Origin: a virus
Reading direction: 5' to 3' (one strand)
DNA: 47,357 bases
IMG/VR virus record: IMGVR_UViG_3300009149_000057
Location: 1-47,357 of that record
Made by a program: the position numbers and the translations under genes. This document shows, piece by piece, positions 18,758-27,447 of this stretch. The notes under the pieces are model-generated. The model did not search any database. It was not told the origin of the DNA and was given only the letters and a program-made list of their open reading frames with translations. Each line of letters starts with the position of its first letter. Within the stretch, counting starts at the first letter, position 1.

Positions 18758-19414
18758 ATGGAAAAAAACAACATTAAAGAGTCAGAATATATATTAAGCC
18801 TAGACGTATCAACTAGTACAATAGGTATTGCTTTATTTGAAGATTTAGGTAAACGTGGTAAATTAAAACTTTTACACCATGTAAGCCCAAAAGTAAAACC
18901 AAAGCCAGATAATAAAATAGAAGAGTTATTTAGAAAAGTCGATATTTTCGAAAAAGAATTTTTGATTAACTATGCTGATTTTGGAATAACTAAAGTTATT
19001 ATAGAAGAACCCCTTCTTCAATCAAACAATGTTTATACGATAGCTACTCTTTTACGTTTTAATGGAATGATATCTAAATCAGTTTATGATACTATTGGTG
19101 TAGTACCTGATTTTATATCATCATACGATTCTCGTAAATATGCTTTTCCAGAATTAATGGCCGTTAGAAAATTCAAAAAAGATGGTACAGCCCTACCAGA
19201 AAAAACGATAGCTAAAAATTTACCAGTTCTTTTTGGTGATTATAGTTTTGATATCGACAAAAAAATGGTAATATTTGATAAAGTTTGTGATTTAGAACCA
19301 CAAATAAATTGGATTTTTGATAAAAACAACAAACTTAAAAAAGAAAATTTTGATATGAGTGATGCTTATACTTGCGGTATTGCTTATATGAAAAGACTAG
19401 AGTTGTGGAAATAA
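18758..19414 (+). CDS. RuvC-like Holliday-junction resolvase/endonuclease
   Basis: A 218-residue protein with an RNase H-like RuvC layout. It has a first acidic residue in ILSLDVSTSTIGIAL (D16), acidic residues in KVIIEEPLLQ (about 83-84), and a C-terminal aspartate in FDMSDAYTCG (about 202). Such enzymes cut four-way DNA junctions with metal ions, and phages use them to resolve branched DNA before packaging. It is longer than RuvC (about 170 residues), and an insert lies around residues 125-190. It opens the DNA-metabolism block and is followed by the primase gene after 36 bases. Confidence 0.7.
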   Translation: MEKNNIKESEYILSLDVSTSTIGIALFEDLGKRGKLKLLHHVSPKVKPKPDNKIEELFRKVDIFEKEFLINYADFGITKVIIEEPLLQSNNVYTIATLLRFNGMISKSVYDTIGVVPDFISSYDSRKYAFPELMAVRKFKKDGTALPEKTIAKNLPVLFGDYSFDIDKKMVIFDKVCDLEPQINWIFDKNNKLKKENFDMSDAYTCGIAYMKRLELWK

Positions 19415-19450
19415 GTTTGTAGCTAATAAAATTTTTAGTATCTTTGGTGA

Positions 19451-20395
19451 ATGTCAGACTTTGTTGTAAGCATTCTTGAGAGTTTTCTTGGTGAACATAG
19501 AAAACATAATGAAGATACAGGGCAAATAGCTTTTGATTGCCCAGCTTGTTCAGAAGATAAAGGTATGTACGGTGGTGATGGAAAAGGAAACTTAGAAATA
19601 AATTACAATTTAGGTAAATATAGATGTTGGGCCTGTCAAGACACCAATAATATGTATGGAAATGTTGGTAATTTATTAGATAGATATGCAACACCTAAAA
19701 ATAAGCGTGATTATCTGTTGGTTAAACCAGATACTTTAGATTATATTTCTAAAGTTAAGTCAGGTATAATTGTTACCTTACCAGAAGGTTATACAAAATT
19801 TTCTAAATGTACTGGGAAAGAATATAAATATGACCAAGCTATTAGGTATCTTCGTGACCGTGGAATAACAGATGAAATAATAGATTATTATAACATAGGA
19901 TTTACCACGATAGGTAAATACCATGACAGAATAATTATACCTAGTTATGATATTGAAGGTAAATTGAATTATTTTATAGCTAGATGGTTTTTAAAAGAAT
20001 ATACAAAAATAAAATATTTAAACCCAGAAGCTGAAAAAAGTGAAATAATCTTTAATCATAACAAAGTAAATACGGATGCAACCATTTATTTAGTTGAAGG
20101 GGCTACTGACCACATAGTAACTCCAAACTCAATACCTTTATTAGGAAAATACATCACTGATGATTTAATAGTGTTTCTTCACGATAACGCAAAATCTTTT
20201 ATTGTTATTGTCTTAGATGATGATGCATATGACGATGCAGTGAATTTATATAGGAAATTAAACTTTGGTGATTTAACAGGTAGAATAAAGATTGTAAGGT
20301 GTCCAGAAGGGTTCGACCCATCAAAAGTTTATGAAAAATTGGGTGCAAAAGGTATAATTAAATTATTAATGAGCGCAAAACGAATTGTTAATTAA
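19451..20395 (+). CDS. DNA primase (zinc finger plus Toprim)
   Basis: A 314-residue primase. Residues 30-62 form a zinc-binding domain with CPAC and CWAC pairs. A Toprim fold follows, with a glutamate in TIYLVEGATD (about 211-220) and an acidic cluster in IVIVLDDDAYDD (about 250-258). It makes RNA primers at the fork, like T4 gp61 or DnaG, and is shorter than DnaG, as usual for phages. A promoter-like pair (TTG at 19417, TATCTTTG at 19439-19446) ends only four bases before the ATG. The last eight codons and the stop are duplicated in tandem just downstream. The helicase partner is not in this window. Confidence 0.8.
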   Translation: MSDFVVSILESFLGEHRKHNEDTGQIAFDCPACSEDKGMYGGDGKGNLEINYNLGKYRCWACQDTNNMYGNVGNLLDRYATPKNKRDYLLVKPDTLDYISKVKSGIIVTLPEGYTKFSKCTGKEYKYDQAIRYLRDRGITDEIIDYYNIGFTTIGKYHDRIIIPSYDIEGKLNYFIARWFLKEYTKIKYLNPEAEKSEIIFNHNKVNTDATIYLVEGATDHIVTPNSIPLLGKYITDDLIVFLHDNAKSFIVIVLDDDAYDDAVNLYRKLNFGDLTGRIKIVRCPEGFDPSKVYEKLGAKGIIKLLMSAKRIVN

Positions 20396-20430
20396 AAAAT
20401 GAGCGCAAAACGAATTGTTAATTAAAAAAT
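20371..20430 (+). repeat. Exact 30-bp tandem duplication over the primase stop codon
   Basis: Bases 20371-20400 and 20401-20430 are identical 30-base units beginning GAGCGCAAAACG. The first unit contains the last seven codons and stop of the primase gene; with the A and T before it, the second would again read MSAKRIVN and stop. The duplication adds nothing to the protein and looks recent because it is perfect. It sits where the primase gene meets a minus-strand gene. Confidence 0.9.
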
Positions 20431-20435
20431 GGGTG

Positions 20436-20821
20436 CTAAATTGATGAATATTGATTACCATTTTTAATTGCCAACCCTTTAGAAACTAAACTGTCCCATA
20501 CATGTTTAGCATCTTCTGTTTGGTTATCATCTGAATATAATTTATAACCCTCATTTTTTAATGCGTTAATTATCTCTAAATACACATGAGACCCAACGTG
20601 TTTGTTTTTAAACCTATCATATATAAGGGTGCTTTCTATTTTAAACCCATCTTTCACTTGTTTTAACCTAAAAGACCCATTCTTTCATCACCATAAAAAG
20701 GTAAAAAGACTAATAGATTATTAATAATATCCATTGATATCTCTATTTTTGTCAGGTCTATTGAATCATCATTATAATTTTTTAACGATTCATTGAATTT
20801 AATTTTAATAAAAGTTCGCAT
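20436..20821 (-). pseudogene. GNAT-like protein broken by one frameshift
   Basis: Read on the minus strand, a gene starts at 20821 (MRTFIKIKFNESL), runs to about 20680 (FYGDERMG), then goes out of frame. It continues in a second frame as SFRLKQVKDGF to the stop at 20436. One extra G in the run ATGGGT would restore one protein of about 129 residues. The second half (HVGSHVYLEIINALKNEGYK, LYSDDNQTEDAKHVWDSL) resembles the C-terminal half of GNAT acetyltransferases. It lacks room for a full acetyl-CoA fold, so activity is doubtful. It is a minus-strand island in a + strand region beside a tandem duplication. It may be a real lesion or a one-base consensus error. Confidence 0.55.
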
Positions 20822-20842
20822 TATAGTTTTTATAATAAATAC

Positions 20843-20873
20843 TTGTATGTGAAGGTAAAATACGGTATATTTG
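20843..20873 (+). promoter_or_regulatory. Bacteroidota-type promoter
   Basis: TTG at 20843-20845, a 20-base spacer and TATATTTG at 20866-20873 match the Bacteroidota primary sigma consensus. The ATG at 20885 follows by 11 bases, so the leader is very short. This placement also rules out an upstream in-frame start at 20843. Confidence 0.75.
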
Positions 20874-20884
20874 TAAAAAAAACT

Positions 20885-21667
20885 ATGGCAAAAATAGCAA
20901 GATGGGTTGGTCCAGTTTATCTGGAACCAATAGAACATAAGTATCATCATAGAGAAACTGGTAAAATTTATAAATCAGTTACTACTACCTTGTCTTCAAT
21001 TGAACCTCATTTTGACGCAGAAGGTGTGTCGTTATCTATAGTTAACCAACAAGATAATGTTAAGCAAGAAAGATACATTGGGTTGTCACAACAACAAATA
21101 TTAGATTTTTGGCAAATGTTAAATGATGAAGCAAATATCTACGGTACCAAAGTACACGATATTGTTGAACGTTATTTATTAGCTAATAAATGGTATTTCC
21201 CAGCAGATAACGAAGAGGGTTTTTTTGAACAAAAAGTAATTGATGGTTACAACGCATTAAACGTGGATGAAGGTCAAGCAATGTGGCCAGAACGTATTCT
21301 TTTCTCTGAGGAATATGAGTTGGCTGGTACCTCAGATTTGATAGTTGATATCGATGAAATTTTCTTCGATGTGGGTGATTATAAAACTAATAGGGTGTTT
21401 AATTTCTTTAATCCTTATGGGTTTGAAACACTTTATAAACCGTTCGACCATCTTCAGGCTTGTCAGTGGTCAATATATACACTACAATTAAGCGTTTATG
21501 CGTACATGTATGAATTAGAATTTCCGCAAAGAAAATGTCGTCAAATATATGTTCTTTATTGGGATAAAGAAAAAGAAACATTTGAAAAAATACAGATAAT
21601 GTACTTAAAGAAAGAAGCCAAACAACTTATTGAAATGCACCATTATAATATTATGAAAAATAGCTAA
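20885..21667 (+). CDS. PD-(D/E)XK nuclease
   Basis: A 260-residue protein. I place the start at 20885 (MAKIARWVGPVYLE) because the promoter -7 element lies just upstream and would cut any longer reading. It has the core of RecB-type PD-(D/E)XK nucleases: an early GTKVHDIVERY helix (about 88-98), GTSDLIVD, and DVGDYKTN, in which Asp and Lys are the metal-binding and catalytic pair. Such phage enzymes act as exonucleases in recombination or host DNA breakdown. It is followed two bases later by the Dda-like helicase, with which it may work in end processing. Confidence 0.7.
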   Translation: MAKIARWVGPVYLEPIEHKYHHRETGKIYKSVTTTLSSIEPHFDAEGVSLSIVNQQDNVKQERYIGLSQQQILDFWQMLNDEANIYGTKVHDIVERYLLANKWYFPADNEEGFFEQKVIDGYNALNVDEGQAMWPERILFSEEYELAGTSDLIVDIDEIFFDVGDYKTNRVFNFFNPYGFETLYKPFDHLQACQWSIYTLQLSVYAYMYELEFPQRKCRQIYVLYWDKEKETFEKIQIMYLKKEAKQLIEMHHYNIMKNS

Positions 21668-21668
21668 G

Positions 21669-23048
21669 ATGATAGAAGATAAATTATTAGAATTACCAGA
21701 AATAATTAGTGAAAGTAAAGTTCCGAAAATAACTGAAATTACTGAACCTAATGTTAACATGTTAACTGAAGAACAAACGAATATTTTCAGGCAAATAACA
21801 AATTTGAATTTAAACTCCTTCTCTCAATCGTTAATAACTGGATACTCAGGAACAGGAAAGTCTTTTCTAGTTTCAAAAATTATTCAAGAGTTATTATATA
21901 AGAATAAAAGTTTAAATATAGCTATTACAGCACCAACAAACAAAGCTGTAATGGTGCTTAAAAACTTATCGATAATAAGTGAAACACATAAAAGGGTTGA
22001 ATTCGTTACATTACATTCTTTATTAGGTCTTAAGCGTAAAATTACCAACGATGGTAAAGAAATTTTTGCTGCAATTGATAATAATTGTGAAATTTACAAA
22101 TACAAACTTGTTTTGGTTGATGAAGTTTCAATGCTCGATAATGAACTTTATGAGACTTTAAGATTTCAAGCTGAAATGAATAGAATTACTTTATTATTTA
22201 TTGGTGATAGAGGACAAATACCGCCAGTAAATGGTGGTGAATCTATTTTATTTAAATCCAAATTAGATAACAATTATAATCTAACCAAAATAATAAGACA
22301 AAGTGAAGGTAACCCAATAATAGAATTGGCCCAAACAATAAGGTTAAATAAACCTTTCAAAAAACAAAACATCATTGATGAAAATAATAACGGCATTAGT
22401 TTTTATAAAATTAATACTGAACAGGTTTTATTGGAAAAATTTTTTAATTCTGAACATTTTAAAAATAATGCTAATTTTGTTAAAGTACTAGCTTGGACTA
22501 ATAGTGCTGTAAATTATTACAACACAAAAGTTAGGGCGATAATTTACGGTGAAAATTGTGATAGATTATGTAAAGGTGAAAAAATGGTTTGTAATAAACC
22601 AATTACCAATAGTAAAAAACAAATAATAATGAACAATAATGACGAGTTTGAGGTTCTTGAATTTGTTGTTAAACAAGAGAATAGGGGTTATAGTTATTAT
22701 TATTACGAAATAAAAGTAATTTCAAATGGTAATATTTTTAAAATAAAGATGTTACATGAACAATCTGAAGACGAATTCAACAAAGATGTTGCTAAACTAA
22801 AATCTATTGCTGAAAAATCAAAAGGTTTCGATAAAAGAAAGAACTGGGTGAAATATTATAATTTATTAGAAAGATATGCTGATGTTAAATATAACTACGC
22901 CTTAACTGTACATAAGTCACAAGGTAGTACATTCGATAACGCAATAGTAATCAATTGTGATATTGATAGAATATATAATTCTGTTGAAAGAAATAAACTT
23001 TTATATACAGCAATAACAAGAGCAAAAAATAAATTATTCATGATATGA
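21669..23048 (+). CDS. SF1B DNA helicase, Dda/RecD2-like
   Basis: A 459-residue helicase. Walker A is GYSGTGKS at about 58-65, Walker B is LVLVDEVSML at about 147-156, and motif III is FIGDRGQIPPV. The C-terminal motifs are LTVHKSQGSTFDNA (about 410-423) and YTAITRAKN (about 445-453). This order is that of T4 Dda and RecD2/Pif1-type 5'-to-3' helicases, which help start replication, clear proteins and assist recombination. The length is close to Dda (439 residues). It overlaps the SbcD-like gene by four bases (ATGA), so the two are translationally coupled. Confidence 0.85.
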   Translation: MIEDKLLELPEIISESKVPKITEITEPNVNMLTEEQTNIFRQITNLNLNSFSQSLITGYSGTGKSFLVSKIIQELLYKNKSLNIAITAPTNKAVMVLKNLSIISETHKRVEFVTLHSLLGLKRKITNDGKEIFAAIDNNCEIYKYKLVLVDEVSMLDNELYETLRFQAEMNRITLLFIGDRGQIPPVNGGESILFKSKLDNNYNLTKIIRQSEGNPIIELAQTIRLNKPFKKQNIIDENNNGISFYKINTEQVLLEKFFNSEHFKNNANFVKVLAWTNSAVNYYNTKVRAIIYGENCDRLCKGEKMVCNKPITNSKKQIIMNNNDEFEVLEFVVKQENRGYSYYYYEIKVISNGNIFKIKMLHEQSEDEFNKDVAKLKSIAEKSKGFDKRKNWVKYYNLLERYADVKYNYALTVHKSQGSTFDNAIVINCDIDRIYNSVERNKLLYTAITRAKNKLFMI

Positions 23049-23875
23049 GTGAAACAAAAAAAATAAAATATGTTGTACATGCTGCTGATATACACATAAG
23101 AACTTTTAGATTACATGATGAGTATAGAGAAATTTTTAATAATTTTTTTAACGATATAAAGAAACTGATTGAGGGATATGACCGTGAAGAAGTTAGAATA
23201 GTTGTGGCTGGTGATATTGTTCACCAAAAAATTGTTATATCTAACGAACAATTAATGTTAGGGACTTGGTTTTTATCCAAATTAGAAGAAATAGCACCTT
23301 TGATTATAATTGCTGGTAATCATGACTTGCTAGAGAATAATAAAGATAGAATGGATAGTATCTCTCCAATGGTTCAATTTTTGGGAAATAAAAACATCAA
23401 TTATCTGAAAGAAAGCAAATGTTATCTAGATAATAATATAGTTTGGTGTTGTTATTCTATTTTTGAAGGTAATGTACGACCAGATATAGAATCAGCTAAG
23501 CTGGAGTTCGGTGAAGATAAAACTTATATCGGACTTTACCATGCACCTGTATTAAATGCTAAAACAGATATTGGTTACGAAGTAGACCATGGTGGTGATT
23601 TAGATTTATTTATAGGTTGTGACTTAGTTATGCTAGGTGATATACATAAAAGACAAATTTTTAATCACAAAGGAATTATTATTTCATATCCATCATCCCT
23701 AATACAACAAAATTTCGGGGAAAATATAACAAAACATGGTTTTTTGTTTTGGGATATAGAAAATAAAACATATACGGAACACGATGTTGAAAACAATTAT
23801 CCGTATTATCAATTTAAAATAAAATCACTAGATGATTTAGATAATGGTACTGAAAAATTAACAAATTATGAATAA
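23045..23875 (+). CDS. SbcD/Mre11-like recombination nuclease (T4 gp47-like)
   Basis: A 276-residue metallophosphoesterase. The metal-binding motifs are in order: HAADIH (about 13-18), VVAGDIVH (about 55-62), GNHD (about 89-92), LYHAP (about 163) and LGDIHKR (about 197). It is shorter than bacterial SbcD (about 400 residues) and near the phage gp47 size. With the gp46-like ATPase at 24450 it should form the Mre11/Rad50-type complex that resects DNA ends in recombination-dependent replication. Two small genes separate the pair here. Confidence 0.85.
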   Translation: MSETKKIKYVVHAADIHIRTFRLHDEYREIFNNFFNDIKKLIEGYDREEVRIVVAGDIVHQKIVISNEQLMLGTWFLSKLEEIAPLIIIAGNHDLLENNKDRMDSISPMVQFLGNKNINYLKESKCYLDNNIVWCCYSIFEGNVRPDIESAKLEFGEDKTYIGLYHAPVLNAKTDIGYEVDHGGDLDLFIGCDLVMLGDIHKRQIFNHKGIIISYPSSLIQQNFGENITKHGFLFWDIENKTYTEHDVENNYPYYQFKIKSLDDLDNGTEKLTNYE

Positions 23876-24140
23876 AGAAAACGAAGAACCACGTGGTGGT
23901 GTAACAATTAAAGAATTAAAAACATTTTTGAATAAATTACCAGATGATTTTGATAATTTTTCAATGGTAAATGGTGAAGTAGCTGGTCTTGATGGTGAGT
24001 TTTATGTTAGAGTAGATAAGCCAGTAATTCATTTAGAAATAGATGAAACAAATAATGAGTTTCTTATTTTAAATCAAAGTGAAGAAGAAATAACAAAAAT
24101 AATGGAAGATATAAATGGTAATCCCGAATCAACTGAATAA
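23868..24140 (+). CDS. Small conserved phage-type protein (90 aa)
   Basis: A 90-residue acidic protein that overlaps the end of the gp47-like gene by eight bases and the next gene by 26 bases. The core (VTIKELKTFLNKLPDDFDNF, then a strand-rich middle) looks like a small alpha/beta protein often found near replication genes in this phage group. I recognise no catalytic motif. Its embedding between gp47 and gp46 hints at a role with that complex, which is not shown. Confidence 0.55.
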   Translation: MNKENEEPRGGVTIKELKTFLNKLPDDFDNFSMVNGEVAGLDGEFYVRVDKPVIHLEIDETNNEFLILNQSEEEITKIMEDINGNPESTE

Positions 24141-24450
24141 CGAAATATGGGAATATTGCCGTTCAAACAATATAACCAATATAGACGAATTTACTTTAGA
24201 TTTATTAAAACGAGGTTTTACTGTTGAAAAGTTTGGTGCAACACCAGTAACTAAGATAGTTGAAAAGATAGTTGAAAAGATAGTTGAAGTCCCAATCAAC
24301 ATGGTTGATACTGAATTATCTGAAAACTATAGAAATGTTTTGGTTGATAATGAAAAATTAAAAGAAGAGATATTACGTCTTAATTCCATAAATCAAAAAT
24401 TAATGGAAGAAAAAAATAAAAACAAAAAAGATATATACGGTGAAAGCTAA
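24115..24450 (+). CDS. Small coiled-coil protein (111 aa)
   Basis: A 111-residue protein starting 26 bases inside the previous gene. About residues 45-60 contain a tandem repeat KIVEKIVEKIVEVP, encoded by perfectly repeated DNA. The C-terminal half is a Lys/Glu-rich coiled coil. Residues 1-40 look like a small helical DNA-binding or dimerisation domain (TNIDEFTLDLLKRGFTVEKF). The stop overlaps the next start by one base. It may be an accessory subunit of the gp46/gp47 complex (inferred from position only). Confidence 0.5.
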   Translation: MVIPNQLNNEIWEYCRSNNITNIDEFTLDLLKRGFTVEKFGATPVTKIVEKIVEKIVEVPINMVDTELSENYRNVLVDNEKLKEEILRLNSINQKLMEEKNKNKKDIYGES

Positions 24451-26810
24451 TGGAAATAAAAGATAAAATGAATATAATACCACCTAACGCAAAAATTAAG
24501 GTTTATTGGAATGATAGACCTGAAAATTATTCTAAGGCGGCTAAAATTAAAGTCAGGAACTATTTCGCAACAAAATATGGTGTTTCAAAAAACAACATTA
24601 ACGTTGTCTATCAACCTGTAAAATATAATGATAAGGGTGAGATAATTGAAATCACTGGTGCTGGTATTGAAAATATAATGGATATTAACTACCAAAGAGC
24701 TCTTATGAGAGAGCTTATTACTAGAAATGGTACCAAGGTAGACTTTGATAGAATTATTGCGTTAGATGATAAGGTAAACGCTGAATTAAATATAGACTTA
24801 AATGAGTCACAACATAAAAGTTGGTCATTAAGATGGTTAATGATTAATAACTTCTTATCTTTTGGTGAAGACAATTATGTCCCTTTTAGTAAATTAAAAG
24901 GTTTCACAGTTGTAAATTCTCTCCCACAAAATCAAGGGGGTAAAACAACGTTAACTATTGATGCTATTAAGTTTTTACTTCATGGTAATACAACAAAAAC
25001 AGATAAAAATGAAGAGATTTTCAATACCTATAGCGACAAAAATGAAGTTGTAGTTAGAGGACTTATCGATATCGAAGGTGATGAGGTAATAATTGAAAGG
25101 AAAATGAGGCGTTCAGCTAAAAAAAGTGGTGGGTGGACAGTAGTTAATAAGGTTCAATATTACGAGATACTACCAGATGGTGAAGAGAAGGAACAAAATG
25201 AAGAGGATGCTCAAAAAACAACTCTTAAAATAAAAGAAACTATTGGTAGTGAAAAAGATTTTGAGATGTTGGTTTTGGCCACTGAAAGCAATCTAGATGA
25301 CCTCATAGGTCTGAAACCAACAGAATCTGGGAAACTATTAACTAGGCTTATTGGTTTAGAACCGATTGAAATGAAAGAGGCAATCGTGAGAAACATGTTT
25401 AATGAATTTTCCAGAAAGAAAAAATCAAATGATTATGATGTTATAACATTGGAAAACGATATTGTAGAACATAATGAAAAAATAAATGAAAATGAAGAGT
25501 TAAAATCATTATTGACAACTAAATTAGATGAGACGAAAAAAGAAATCACTAAATTAAATTCTGAAAATGATAGTTTATTAAACAGCAAAGAAAAGATAGA
25601 TGTTGAAATAACATCATTAAACCCTTCAGCACTACAAAGCGATATTGAATCTTTAACACAAAAAGGTTTATCTATTAAAAAAAATATTTCTGAAATAGAT
25701 GTAATGATTTTAGAAATAGGTGTAGTTAAATTTGATGAAGATAGACATTATGAATTAACTAATAAAGTTAGGGAAATTATTAGCGAAAAGGCTGTAAAGG
25801 ATGCTGAAATTGTTCGTTTAACAAAAGTAGTGGCAGAATTAATAGAGGGAGGTATTTGTCAATCATGCAATAGAAAATTAGATGATGTTGATAACACAGA
25901 ACACATTTCTAAACATAACGAAGAGATAAATAAAATAACTAACCTAGTCACCAAATTAAAGGATAGTTTAATTGTTTATGAAAAAGAACTTAGTGTACTA
26001 AACGAAGTAAAATTAAAAATAGATAAGAAAAACCGTTTAGAGTTAGATAGAGATAGATTAGATGTTGAAATTGGTGGTTTGAGAAATAAAGTAGTTTCTA
26101 AGAACAATGATTTGAAAAAATATAATTTAAATCTAGAGGCGATTGAATTTAATAGAAAAATTGACATAACGGTTTCTAAAGTAAAGACTGATTTAGCTGT
26201 TCTAGAACATTCAAAAGACAATACGATAACTAATATCGAAAGAGTATCTTCAGATATCCTTGCACACAAAGAGAAAATAAATACTAAAAATGGTTTGATA
26301 ACCACCATCAAAAAAGAAGAAGAAATAGATAGAGTATTTAAAATCTATATAGACTTGGTTGGTAAAAAAGGTATTAGTAAATTAGTATTACGCTCTGTTT
26401 TACCAATTATTAATTCTGAATTAGAAAGGTTGTTGGAAGATGTTTGCGATTTCGAAATCGAGATATTTATAGATGATAAGAATGAAGTTCAATTTATTTT
26501 GAATAAAGATAATGTAGCAAAACAACTTAAGTCTGGTAGTGGGTTTGAAAAAACAGCAGCTAGTTTGGCTTTAAGGGGTGTTTTAGGTAAGCTATCAACA
26601 TTACCGATGCCTAACTTTATAACTTTTGATGAAGTTTTAGGTAAAGTAGCATCAGAAAATTTTGCTAATATAAAAATGTTATTTGATAAAATAAAAGATA
26701 TGTATGAAATTGTTTTCTTGATAACACATAATGATTTATGTAAAGACTGGGGTGATAACCTAATAACTGTGGTTAAACCTTCAAACATAGCTTCAGTTTC
26801 AATTAATTAA
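24450..26810 (+). CDS. SbcC/Rad50-like ATPase (T4 gp46-like) with N-terminal extension
   Basis: A 786-residue ABC-type DNA repair ATPase. The nucleotide-binding head starts only at about residue 125 (SLRWLMINNFLSFGEDNY), after an unusual N-terminal extension. The P-loop at about 155-166 is LPQNQGGKTTL; it keeps GKT but lacks the usual first Gly. A long coiled coil follows with a zinc hook CQSC at about 470, then the signature KSGSGFEK (about 692-699), Walker B FITFDEVL (about 722) and LITHND (about 757). With gp47 it processes DNA ends. T4 gp46 is about 560 residues, so this one is longer in both the extension and the coil. Confidence 0.85.
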   Translation: MEIKDKMNIIPPNAKIKVYWNDRPENYSKAAKIKVRNYFATKYGVSKNNINVVYQPVKYNDKGEIIEITGAGIENIMDINYQRALMRELITRNGTKVDFDRIIALDDKVNAELNIDLNESQHKSWSLRWLMINNFLSFGEDNYVPFSKLKGFTVVNSLPQNQGGKTTLTIDAIKFLLHGNTTKTDKNEEIFNTYSDKNEVVVRGLIDIEGDEVIIERKMRRSAKKSGGWTVVNKVQYYEILPDGEEKEQNEEDAQKTTLKIKETIGSEKDFEMLVLATESNLDDLIGLKPTESGKLLTRLIGLEPIEMKEAIVRNMFNEFSRKKKSNDYDVITLENDIVEHNEKINENEELKSLLTTKLDETKKEITKLNSENDSLLNSKEKIDVEITSLNPSALQSDIESLTQKGLSIKKNISEIDVMILEIGVVKFDEDRHYELTNKVREIISEKAVKDAEIVRLTKVVAELIEGGICQSCNRKLDDVDNTEHISKHNEEINKITNLVTKLKDSLIVYEKELSVLNEVKLKIDKKNRLELDRDRLDVEIGGLRNKVVSKNNDLKKYNLNLEAIEFNRKIDITVSKVKTDLAVLEHSKDNTITNIERVSSDILAHKEKINTKNGLITTIKKEEEIDRVFKIYIDLVGKKGISKLVLRSVLPIINSELERLLEDVCDFEIEIFIDDKNEVQFILNKDNVAKQLKSGSGFEKTAASLALRGVLGKLSTLPMPNFITFDEVLGKVASENFANIKMLFDKIKDMYEIVFLITHNDLCKDWGDNLITVVKPSNIASVSIN

Positions 26811-26841
26811 TTGCTTGTATTAAATATTTAATGTATATTTG
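26811..26841 (+). promoter_or_regulatory. Bacteroidota-type promoter
   Basis: TTG at 26811-26813, a 20-base spacer and TATATTTG at 26834-26841. It begins right after the stop of the gp46-like gene and ends 23 bases before the ATG at 26865. Confidence 0.7.
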
Positions 26842-26864
26842 TATTTATTAACAAATAAAATAAA

Positions 26865-27368
26865 ATGGTATTTAAAGATTATTGTATAATATTAATGGCT
26901 AATACTCTTGGTGGTTTAGATGAAATAAATAGGGTTAGCAAAACAATTCATGGGTTTATTGACGCTAAAGGAGTTTTAATGGTTACATTTACTACGAATA
27001 TTAGTCTTGATAATTTAAAAACTTTTTTTCAAGATAATAATAGAAATTTTTTCATATTTGATTTAAATGAAAAATCTTCAGCGGTTAGCTTAGTTAGTGA
27101 TACGAAACACGATAACTTATTTGGTTTTCTTTCATCTACTAATAAATTTGAAAAAAGTTTAGATATAGATTTATTTCCCATCAATTCAGATAAAAATATT
27201 AACATAAAAGAATCTGAAGTAATAACTAGTAAATTAAATAAATTAAATAAAAATGAAATAGAAGAAATGAGTCCTTCTGATAAACAAAAAAAATTAGATG
27301 AACTCATTGAATTTGGATTAGAAAAGTTATCAGAACATGATAAGAATTTATTACGTTTATTATGCTGA
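26865..27368 (+). CDS. Unknown protein with own host-type promoter (167 aa)
   Basis: A 167-residue soluble protein with no recognised domain. The first 100 residues look like an alpha/beta fold (CIILMANTLGGLDEINRVSK, then VLMVTFTTNISLDNLKTFF), and the last 60 are Lys/Glu-rich helices. It has its own Bacteroidota-type promoter and is followed by a second one, for the sigma factor, so it is transcribed as a single early gene. A regulatory role is possible but nothing in the sequence proves it. Confidence 0.55.
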   Translation: MVFKDYCIILMANTLGGLDEINRVSKTIHGFIDAKGVLMVTFTTNISLDNLKTFFQDNNRNFFIFDLNEKSSAVSLVSDTKHDNLFGFLSSTNKFEKSLDIDLFPINSDKNINIKESEVITSKLNKLNKNEIEEMSPSDKQKKLDELIEFGLEKLSEHDKNLLRLLC

Positions 27369-27373
27369 AACAC

Positions 27374-27403
27374 TTGACTTTTAAGGATTATTACTTATAT
27401 TTG
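27374..27403 (+). promoter_or_regulatory. Bacteroidota-type promoter for the sigma factor gene
   Basis: TTGAC at 27374-27378, a 19-base spacer after TTG and TATATTTG at 27396-27403. It drives the sigma factor gene that starts at 27448, leaving a leader of about 38 bases. Confidence 0.75.
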
Positions 27404-27447
27404 TTTAACTAAAATAACGAAAAAAAGAAAGAAATGTAGAAAAATTA

